Assembly: GCA_964596695.1 (NCBI GenBank)
Contig: CAZQVE010000002.1
Span: 172,095 to 236,094, forward strand
DNA from: UBA2112 sp964596695
GTDB taxonomy: Bacteria; Patescibacteriota; Saccharimonadia; Saccharimonadales; Saccharimonadaceae
Direction of reading: 5' to 3'
DNA length: 64,000 nucleotides
In this document: positions 1 through 6,645 of the stretch, in pieces
Position numbering within the stretch: the stretch's first letter is position 1
How the letters are laid out: each line of letters starts with the position of its first letter
The notes under the pieces: model-generated
Databases searched by the model: none
What the model was told of the DNA's origin: nothing
The model's input: the letters and a program-made list of their open reading frames with translations, nothing else
Program-made: the position numbers and the translations under genes

Positions 1-1
1 T

Positions 2-262
2 CTTCACAGTGCCAAAAAGACCGGCCGTGTCGTAACCGCCGAAGAAGCACAGATTACCGGAGGTTTTGGCGGTGCGATTAGCGAGTTGCTCTCCGAAAAG
101 CTCCCGACACCGTTGAAGCGTATCGGTATACAAGACCGCTTTGGCGAGTCCGGCGCGCCCAACGATCTGCTTGAGCACTTCGGTCTAACGGGGCATAAGA
201 TGGCGCCCGACGTAAAACAGTTCGTTGAAAAAACACCGCAATATCATAGGGAGGGATTTTAA
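2..262 (+). CDS. transketolase C-terminal part (truncated by window edge)
   Basis: Only the last 86 residues are visible; the gene begins upstream of the window. The segment reads LHSAKKTGRVVTAEEAQITG, then GGFGGAISELL and RFGESGAPNDLLEHFGL. This matches the C-terminal domain of the transketolase / DXS family, the part that orients the thiamine diphosphate domains in the dimer. Transketolase moves two-carbon units between sugar phosphates in the non-oxidative pentose phosphate pathway. The stop codon abuts the GTG start of the aldolase gene, so the two are probably co-transcribed. Many reduced genomes split transketolase into two subunits, so this could be the C-terminal subunit gene; the missing upstream part would decide. 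DXS is the main alternative. Confidence 0.8.
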   Translation, partial: LHSAKKTGRVVTAEEAQITGGFGGAISELLSEKLPTPLKRIGIQDRFGESGAPNDLLEHFGLTGHKMAPDVKQFVEKTPQYHREGF

Positions 263-1174
263 GTGAGTTTAACCATACCGCAAATCAGAGTTAACACGAT
301 GCGAGCACGGCACCTTATGCAACGCACGCGTCGGCAACATTTCGCCGTCGGGGCGTTTAACATTGATAACCAAGAAACGCTTATCGCGGTTTCGCGCGCG
401 GCACAGAAATTAAAGTCGCCTGTTCTCGTAGAGGTGAGCGACGGTGAGGTCAAGGCACTCGGCCTCGAGAATATTCGCGACATGGTCGATAACTACAAGG
501 AAGAGTACGGAATCGAGATGTATATCAACCTCGACCATAGTCCCGCCGTAGACGATTGCAAGCGGGCGATTGACGCTGGCTTCGAATTCATACATATCGA
601 TATTTCGCAGGCGGATCACGATGCGTCACATGAAGATATTGTTGCCAAGACCAAGGAAGTTGTCGAGTATGCCAAATTCACTGGCGCGTTAGTTGAAAGC
701 GAACCGCACTATTTTGGCGGTTCATCGAACTTGCATACTGAAAAGATTGATTACGATGAAATCAAGAAAACCTTTAGTTCACCCGAAGGCGCAAAGGCAT
801 TTTGTGATGCTACTGGTATCGATACGTTCGCGGCTGCTGTCGGCAATCTTCATGGTAAATATCCCGTGCCGAAGAAGCTTGATCTCGAACTGCTGCAGGA
901 AATCCGTGATTCGATTCGTTGCCAGATCAGTTTACATGGCGGCTCTGGCACGCCGTTGCATTATTTTGAAGATGCGGCCAAGATTGGTGTCAGTAAAATC
1001 AATATCAACAGCGACATGCGCCTTGCCTTCCGTGAAACGCTAGAGAAGGTTCTGGCTGAACATCCTGACGAATACGCTGTCGTCAAACTGATGCCCGAGG
1101 TCTATGGGGCAGTTCAGAAGGTTGTCGAAGACAAGATCCACGCTTTTGGCAGTGCAGGTAAGGCAGTAATCTAA
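263..1174 (+). CDS. fba: class II fructose-bisphosphate aldolase
   Basis: A 303-residue protein that cleaves fructose 1,6-bisphosphate to glyceraldehyde 3-phosphate and dihydroxyacetone phosphate, or the reverse, in the cytoplasm. The class II (zinc) family is shown by GAFNIDNQETLIA near the N terminus, the metal/acid region INLDHS (LDHG in most relatives), VESEPHYFGG, AAAVGNLHGKYP and the phosphate-binding LHGGSGTP, then NINSDMR. Length is normal for the FbaA/GatY group. The start is GTG at 263, directly after the transketolase stop, with a GGGAGG Shine-Dalgarno about 7 nt upstream. Tagatose-bisphosphate aldolase is the alternative activity within the family; the transketolase neighbour favours the glycolytic role. 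Confidence 0.9.
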   Translation: MSLTIPQIRVNTMRARHLMQRTRRQHFAVGAFNIDNQETLIAVSRAAQKLKSPVLVEVSDGEVKALGLENIRDMVDNYKEEYGIEMYINLDHSPAVDDCKRAIDAGFEFIHIDISQADHDASHEDIVAKTKEVVEYAKFTGALVESEPHYFGGSSNLHTEKIDYDEIKKTFSSPEGAKAFCDATGIDTFAAAVGNLHGKYPVPKKLDLELLQEIRDSIRCQISLHGGSGTPLHYFEDAAKIGVSKININSDMRLAFRETLEKVLAEHPDEYAVVKLMPEVYGAVQKVVEDKIHAFGSAGKAVI

Positions 1175-1190
1175 CACAAACCACAAGTGG

Positions 1191-1196
1191 TATACT
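1191..1196 (+). promoter_or_regulatory. -10 element, leaderless PfkB gene
   Basis: TATACT preceded by TGG (extended -10), ending 8 nt before the ATG at 1205. Transcription should start at or just before the start codon. Confidence 0.6.
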
Positions 1197-1204
1197 GGTA
1201 GGAG

Positions 1205-2176
1205 ATGAGTAAAAATACAAAAATTTTAACGATAGGTAAAACGACACAAGATGTCTTTCTAACAAGCGAGGAGTTTGACCCGCACAAAGAAGGGAAAGTT
1301 GCCTACACGCATTTGCCGCTGGGCGCCAAGCTGGAAGTCGAAAAGGTAACATTTGCTACCGGCGGTAACGCTGGTAACGTGGCGGTAACGCTCGCGCGTC
1401 AAGGTCTGGACGTGTCATACATGTGGACGCTTGGTTATGATCCGGCGTCAGAAACGGTGCTGCGTGATCTTGACGCCGAAGGTGTCAGAACGTCACACGT
1501 CGTGCAGAAAGACCGTTACCAAGCGGGCTATTCGACAATATTAATCGCGACCGGCGGTGAGCGGACGATTCTTAATCATCGCGGTGTTTCGACAGGTGCT
1601 CACGGTGTTGATCTGGATTTTTCTGCCATCGAAAAGGCCGATTGGGTTTACCCGACCTCATTAGCAAGCGGCGGTCTGGAGTTGTTGCGGCGTATCGTTG
1701 ACCATGCTGAAAAATCGGATACTAAAGTTATGTTGAACCCTGCGGGACCGGAGTTGTCTAAGCCGGATACGCTCAAGGCATTGCTTGAGGGCGTGGAAAT
1801 ACTGTGTGTCAACAAAGAAGAAATGCAAAAGATCGTCGAGGGTGAGACACTAGAGGAGCTGGTGCTTCACGGTCTCAATTACGTCCCTGTCGTTATCGTG
1901 AGTGACGGGCCAAACGGTGTCATGGCAAGTGACGGTAAAACAATAGTCAAAGCTGGCATGTACCAAGACGTGAAAGTAATTGACCGAACCGGTGCGGGTG
2001 ACGCGTTCGCGTCTGGATTCCTTAGCCAGTGGGTTCAGGGTAAGTCATTGGTCGATAGTATTGTGTTTGCTAGCGCCAATTCCACCTCTGTCGTCCAGTA
2101 TATTGGCGCTAAAACCGGCATATTACATCATGGCGTCCACCTTCATCATATGCCCCTGCACGAGCGAAAATTATAA
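1205..2176 (+). CDS. PfkB-family sugar kinase
   Basis: A 323-residue ribokinase-fold kinase expected to phosphorylate a sugar, sugar phosphate or nucleoside with ATP. Diagnostic features are the N-terminal glycine-rich ATGGNAGNVAVTLARQG (PfkB signature 1), VNKEEMQKI, and the C-terminal VIDRTGAGDAFASGF, which holds the anion hole and catalytic Asp (signature 2). Substrate specificity cannot be read from these motifs. It follows fba and precedes a second PfkB kinase, so a role near the fructose 6-phosphate / fructose 1,6-bisphosphate step is possible but unproven. The AGGAG just before the ATG is too close to serve as a normal ribosome site; a TATACT box 8 nt upstream suggests a leaderless mRNA. 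Confidence 0.85.
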   Translation: MSKNTKILTIGKTTQDVFLTSEEFDPHKEGKVAYTHLPLGAKLEVEKVTFATGGNAGNVAVTLARQGLDVSYMWTLGYDPASETVLRDLDAEGVRTSHVVQKDRYQAGYSTILIATGGERTILNHRGVSTGAHGVDLDFSAIEKADWVYPTSLASGGLELLRRIVDHAEKSDTKVMLNPAGPELSKPDTLKALLEGVEILCVNKEEMQKIVEGETLEELVLHGLNYVPVVIVSDGPNGVMASDGKTIVKAGMYQDVKVIDRTGAGDAFASGFLSQWVQGKSLVDSIVFASANSTSVVQYIGAKTGILHHGVHLHHMPLHERKL

Positions 2177-2223
2177 TGGACAGCTTACAGCGCTGTACCC
2201 TCTATAAAAAGCCATAAGCATGA

Positions 2224-2229
2224 TATAAT
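2224..2229 (+). promoter_or_regulatory. -10 element, leaderless fused PfkB gene
   Basis: TATAAT with upstream TGA (extended -10), ending 9 nt before the ATG at 2239. No Shine-Dalgarno is visible. Confidence 0.65.
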
Positions 2230-2238
2230 TCAAATCAG

Positions 2239-3756
2239 ATGACACACGTACTCAAAGAACTCCTTGGCAATGACCATCCGCTATTTACGGCAAACCTAGC
2301 CGCACTCGAGCGAGCTGTTGGCAATGACGGTCTTGATGTGAAGCTGTATGCAGATATTATCGAGAAGGGTCATGCTGTACTTCGTGAACTTGGTCTTGAT
2401 CCGTCTAGTACGATGGGCTTGGAGGCATACAGAGCACTTCGTAATCAGATCGGTAATGATGCGGTACGAGACAAACTGCGCGATACCGACTACGTATTAC
2501 TTTTTTTCGGTAATGATCTGGTGTCGTTCAATCTTCAAGATGTCATAGAGAATAAACATCATGAGTTGAAGTTTGAGGATCGTATCATCACGAGCGCGCA
2601 GCGACACCTTAGGGCGGAGATTATCCGCCGTTACGCCGAGCACGATCGCTCGGATAATGAGCTCGTGCATAAGCTGGCTGAGGAGATTGGTCTCAAGCCC
2701 GTTCACGACGAAGGACACCCTAATATACATAAGGAGATATCACACAATATGGACAAACAAGCACCACATGTACTTGCAGTAGGCGATATTATTACGGACG
2801 CCTTTATCAAACTGTCAGAGGATTACGCCGAAGTTTATACCGATGACGAAGGGACAAAGCGCTTGAGCTTTGAGATGGGTGCTAAGTTGCCATATGACCA
2901 AGTCGATATCGTTGAGGCTGTTGAGTGCAGTCCGAACGCTGCGGTCTCCATGACCCGGCTCGGTCTCAATGTCAGTCTTAGGTCGTGGCTGGGCGATGAC
3001 GGTCCAGGTAAGGACATGGTTGCATATCTGAAACAGCAAGGCGTCGGTACGGACGAACTGGTTGTCGAAGAAGGGATGAAATCCAACTATCACTATGTAC
3101 TGCGCTATGGTGCCGACCGCACCAAGTTGCAGCGGTTTGAAGATTACTCCTACGAGTGGCACGAGCCATCACAAAAGCCCGATTGGCTCTACCTCGGTGT
3201 GCTTGGCGAAAAGACCTGGCCGCTCCACGAGGCAATGCTCGATTATCTCCGTGACAATCCAGAAATCAAACTGGCGTTCCAGCCGGGTATGTATCACCTG
3301 ATGTGGGGTGCCGAGAAGCTATCCGAATTTTACAAGCGGGCCGAAATCGTCATCATGAACCGTGAAGAGGCGATGCAAGTGACGGGTAAGCCGCATGATC
3401 CTATTCGTGAACTAGCTAATGCCGTGCATGATCTCGGTCCGAATATCGTCGTTATTACTGACGGACCTGATGGTTCATATGCCTCGTATGACTGGAAATT
3501 GGTTACTATCCCTAACTACCCCGATCCTAAACCGCCGCTTGATCGTACCGGTGCGGGTGACGCGTTCGCGTCGACGATCGTAGCTGCGCTGGCGCTTGGC
3601 GAGCCGATGGATACTGCGTTGACCTGGGCACCGATTAACAGTATGAACGTCGTTCAGGAGATGGGTGCGCAGTCCGGACTGCTCTCTCGCGAAAAGATCG
3701 AAGAATTCCTATCAGAGGCTCCAGAAAACTATAAAGTGACAGAAGTCCAAGAATAG
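2239..3756 (+). CDS. PfkB kinase with unknown 170-residue N-terminal domain
   Basis: A 505-residue protein. Residues 171-505 are a PfkB/ribokinase-type kinase: HVLAVGDIITDAF, CSPNAAVSMTRLGLNVSLRS, MNREEAMQVTG and PPLDRTGAGDAFAST with the catalytic Asp. Residues 1-170 are a mostly helical, charged domain (MTHVLKELLGNDHPLF...) that I do not recognise. An in-frame ATG at 2749 begins exactly at the kinase domain and is preceded by AAGGAG, 12 nt away, so a shorter stand-alone kinase may also be made. The 26 bases encoding the TGAGDAFAS core are identical to those in the preceding kinase gene. The main start at 2239 follows a TATAAT at 9 nt. Substrate unknown. Confidence 0.8.
   Translation: MTHVLKELLGNDHPLFTANLAALERAVGNDGLDVKLYADIIEKGHAVLRELGLDPSSTMGLEAYRALRNQIGNDAVRDKLRDTDYVLLFFGNDLVSFNLQDVIENKHHELKFEDRIITSAQRHLRAEIIRRYAEHDRSDNELVHKLAEEIGLKPVHDEGHPNIHKEISHNMDKQAPHVLAVGDIITDAFIKLSEDYAEVYTDDEGTKRLSFEMGAKLPYDQVDIVEAVECSPNAAVSMTRLGLNVSLRSWLGDDGPGKDMVAYLKQQGVGTDELVVEEGMKSNYHYVLRYGADRTKLQRFEDYSYEWHEPSQKPDWLYLGVLGEKTWPLHEAMLDYLRDNPEIKLAFQPGMYHLMWGAEKLSEFYKRAEIVIMNREEAMQVTGKPHDPIRELANAVHDLGPNIVVITDGPDGSYASYDWKLVTIPNYPDPKPPLDRTGAGDAFASTIVAALALGEPMDTALTWAPINSMNVVQEMGAQSGLLSREKIEEFLSEAPENYKVTEVQE
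2731..2751 (+). promoter_or_regulatory. possible internal ribosome binding site and start
   Basis: AAGGAG at 2731-2736 lies 12 nt before an in-frame ATG at 2749 which begins the kinase domain. The spacing is longer than ideal, so internal initiation is a candidate only. Confidence 0.4.
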
Positions 3757-3762
3757 GGCGTT

Positions 3763-4563
3763 ATGCTCGACAGTCCCATATCGGTTCCGTCGCTGAAGTC
3801 CCAGAACGAGAAGAATCACCTGCTCATACGGCAGAGATTCATTGATGCTGCCGAGGGACGACTAGACGATGTTATCGAGGAGTTCGAAAAAGCATTCGAT
3901 ATCTTATGTAAGTATCCGCAAACAGTAACGATTTTTGGCTCAGCGCGTCTTGCGCAGGATGACCCAGTATGTAAGCAGGCATTTGCCATCGCATGGGCGT
4001 TGGCCAAGCACGACTATGCCGTCGTAACTGGCGGCGGCGGCGGTGTGATGGAGGCGGCGAACCATGGAGCTATGAAGGCCAGCGGCACGTCGATCGGATT
4101 TAACATTCACTTGCCGACCGAACAGAAACTCAATCCGTACACGACCGAGCATTTCACGTTTCAGCATTTCTTCGGTCGTAAGGTCGCCATGACGATGGAC
4201 GCGAGCGGGTATATCTTCTGCGGGGGCGGTTTCGGTACGTTTGATGAAATGTTCGAGATTATCACGCTAGTACAGACGGGAATCATACCAAAAGTTCCGA
4301 TTATTCTTTTGGGAACGGATTTCTGGAAGCCACTTGATGAATTTATCAATGAAACGTTGGCGAAAAAGTACAAAACAATCAATCCTATCGATAGCAAACT
4401 CTATACGATAACGGATGACATTCCCTATGTTGTTGAGGCTATCAGTATTCATTCGCAGCGAACGGCATATGAAGAAATGCATGAACAGTTAGAGAAGACC
4501 AAGCACGTGTATGGCAAGGAAAACCTGCTGGATCCAGACGAAGGCACGCTTGTTACGCAATAA
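3763..4563 (+). CDS. LOG-family (TIGR00730-type) nucleoside monophosphate phosphoribohydrolase-like protein
   Basis: A 266-residue Rossmann-fold protein of the lysine decarboxylase-like / LOG family. The two family motifs are present: TGGGGGVMEAANHGA (phosphate-binding) and CGGGFGTFDEMFEI, equivalent to PGGxGTxxE with the catalytic Glu. Characterised members hydrolyse nucleoside 5'-monophosphates such as AMP or cytokinin nucleotides to base and ribose 5-phosphate; the substrate here is unknown. An N-terminal extension of about 45 residues precedes the core motif TIFGSARL. It begins 6 nt after the preceding kinase stop without a clear ribosome site, so it is probably the last gene of the 2239 unit. 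Ribose 5-phosphate release would feed the pentose phosphate enzymes upstream (inference). Confidence 0.8.
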   Translation: MLDSPISVPSLKSQNEKNHLLIRQRFIDAAEGRLDDVIEEFEKAFDILCKYPQTVTIFGSARLAQDDPVCKQAFAIAWALAKHDYAVVTGGGGGVMEAANHGAMKASGTSIGFNIHLPTEQKLNPYTTEHFTFQHFFGRKVAMTMDASGYIFCGGGFGTFDEMFEIITLVQTGIIPKVPIILLGTDFWKPLDEFINETLAKKYKTINPIDSKLYTITDDIPYVVEAISIHSQRTAYEEMHEQLEKTKHVYGKENLLDPDEGTLVTQ

Positions 4564-4600
4564 GACGTTACCGAATAAGACATACGGGCAGTGTTTGGCG

Positions 4601-4606
4601 TATAAT
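4601..4606 (+). promoter_or_regulatory. -10 element, leaderless uvrB
   Basis: Consensus TATAAT ending 9 nt before the ATG at 4616; no Shine-Dalgarno in the short gap. Confidence 0.7.
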
Positions 4607-4615
4607 AGATAGGTT

Positions 4616-6589
4616 ATGGTCGCGAAGTTTAACCTAGTGACGAATTACCAGCCGACAGGAGACCAGCCGACGGCGATTGCTCAATTGCTAAAAGGTCTCG
4701 AAAAGGGCGACAAAGAGCAGACGCTGCTTGGCGTGACCGGCAGTGGCAAGACATTCACGATGGCGAACATTATCCAGCAGCGGCAAACCCCGACACTCGT
4801 TTTGGCGCACAATAAGACGCTGGCGGCGCAGTTATATAGCGAGTTCAAGGCGTACTTTCCGGATAATGAAGTTCATTATTTCGTCAGCTATTTCGATTAT
4901 TACCAGCCGGAAGCTTATATTTCGTCCAGCGACACTTATATCGAAAAGGACAGCAAAATCAACGATGAAATCGATCGTCTGCGCCATGCGGCAACTACTG
5001 CGTTGCTGACACATCGCGATACGATTATCGTCGCCAGCGTTAGTTGTATTTATGGTATCGGCAACCCGGATGATTATGCCGACATGTCAATCACCGTGAC
5101 TGTAGGCGAGCGACGGTTGCAGGATAAATTCGTTCGTCTACTGACCGATATTCAGTATCAGCGTAATGACATTGATTTTCATCGTGGCACGTTCCGCGTG
5201 AAGGGCGATGTCGTCGATGTCTTTCCAGCGGGCAGCGATGTGGCGTATCGTGTAGAATTTTTCGGAGACCAAGTGGATCGCGTGACACGAATCGATCCTC
5301 TGACTGGCGAGATTCTGGGTGAGCCGCACGAGTTAAAGATTTTCCCCAGTAGCCACTACGTAACGCCAAAAGAGAAGCTTGCACATGCGATTGACGGTAT
5401 TCAGAAAGAGTTTGACGAGCGTTTGAAATGGTTTACGGAGCACGATAAGCACCTGGAGGCACAACGTCTGGCACAGCGAACGAAGTATGACTTGGAGATG
5501 CTGGAGCAGACTGGCTTTGTAAAGGGTATCGAGAATTATAGCCGCTATCTGACCAACCGCGAACCGGGTGAGCAGCCGGCCACACTGTTGGACTATTTCC
5601 CGGACGACTGGCTGCTCTTCGTCGACGAAAGCCACCAGACGTTGCCGCAGGTGCGCGGTATGTATAACGGCGACCGCGCACGTAAGGAAGTATTGGTTGA
5701 GCACGGATTCCGTCTCCCGTCGGCACTCGACAACCGTCCGCTACGTTTCGATGAATTTGAACGGCATATCAACCAGGCGGTGTACGTTTCGGCGACGCCG
5801 GGTGAGTATGAGTTGGCACATAGCCCCGAACCAGCGCAGCAAATTATCCGGCCTACAGGACTTTTGGATCCGGAAATCGTTCTCAAGCCGACGAAGGGTC
5901 AGGTTGACGATCTCATCGCGGAAATTCGTGACCGAACCGCCAGGCAGCAACGCGTGCTCGTGACAACATTGACCAAACGCATGGCGGAAGATCTCAGCAC
6001 CTATCTTCAGGATCTTGATATAAAGACGGCGTATATCCACAGCGACATCGATACGCTGGAGCGCGGTGACATTCTGCGTGACCTCCGTATGGGTGTCTAT
6101 GACGTGCTGGTGGGCATCAACCTGCTGCGAGAAGGATTAGACCTACCCGAAGTCAGTTTGGTTGCTATCATGGACGCCGACAAAGAGGGCTTTTTGCGCA
6201 GTGAAAGCGCGCTGATCCAGACAATTGGTCGTGCTGCGCGTCACGTCGAGGGAACAGTGCTGCTCTATGCCGACCACACGACTAGATCCATGCAAGCGGC
6301 AATCGACGAAACCAACCGCCGCCGTAGTATCCAGGAGGCGTTCAACAAGGAAAATGGCATTACGCCGCGTAGTGTTGACAAGGAAATCGGTGAAGGTCTA
6401 CGTGCTATTATTCCTATGAAAGAGGCTGACAAGAAGCCAAAGCTCGACCTCAAGAAGATTCCGAAAGACGAGTATGCTAGTCTCATCAAGGATCTGACCA
6501 GTCAAATGGAACTGGCTAGCGCCAATCTGGAATTCGAAAAAGCCGCAGAACTCAGAGATCTTATCTCTGAAATCAGAACTAAGATGTAG
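4616..6589 (+). CDS. uvrB: excinuclease ABC subunit B
   Basis: A 657-residue UvrB, the damage-verification helicase of nucleotide excision repair that takes DNA from UvrA and recruits UvrC. Walker A is LGVTGSGKTFT, and the damage-binding beta-hairpin region is present (YFVSYFDYYQPEAYI ... DTYIEKDSKIN). Walker B reads VDESHQTLPQVRGMYNGD, and helicase motifs V and VI are INLLREGLDLPEVSLV and QTIGRAARH. A UVR motif closes the protein (LTSQMELASANLEFEKAAEL), which binds UvrC. Length and domain order are standard. uvrA and uvrC are not in this window. A consensus -10 sits 9 nt before the ATG, so the mRNA is probably leaderless. Confidence 0.97.
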   Translation: MVAKFNLVTNYQPTGDQPTAIAQLLKGLEKGDKEQTLLGVTGSGKTFTMANIIQQRQTPTLVLAHNKTLAAQLYSEFKAYFPDNEVHYFVSYFDYYQPEAYISSSDTYIEKDSKINDEIDRLRHAATTALLTHRDTIIVASVSCIYGIGNPDDYADMSITVTVGERRLQDKFVRLLTDIQYQRNDIDFHRGTFRVKGDVVDVFPAGSDVAYRVEFFGDQVDRVTRIDPLTGEILGEPHELKIFPSSHYVTPKEKLAHAIDGIQKEFDERLKWFTEHDKHLEAQRLAQRTKYDLEMLEQTGFVKGIENYSRYLTNREPGEQPATLLDYFPDDWLLFVDESHQTLPQVRGMYNGDRARKEVLVEHGFRLPSALDNRPLRFDEFERHINQAVYVSATPGEYELAHSPEPAQQIIRPTGLLDPEIVLKPTKGQVDDLIAEIRDRTARQQRVLVTTLTKRMAEDLSTYLQDLDIKTAYIHSDIDTLERGDILRDLRMGVYDVLVGINLLREGLDLPEVSLVAIMDADKEGFLRSESALIQTIGRAARHVEGTVLLYADHTTRSMQAAIDETNRRRSIQEAFNKENGITPRSVDKEIGEGLRAIIPMKEADKKPKLDLKKIPKDEYASLIKDLTSQMELASANLEFEKAAELRDLISEIRTKM

Positions 6590-6629
6590 TTTCTATCGAT
6601 TACCATCTACCAACTACCACCTCATATGC

Positions 6630-6635
6630 TATACT
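6630..6635 (+). promoter_or_regulatory. -10 element of the HtrA-like gene
   Basis: TATACT with TGC in front (extended -10), ending 10 nt before the ATG at 6646. Confidence 0.6.
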
Positions 6636-6645
6636 AAGCATAAGC

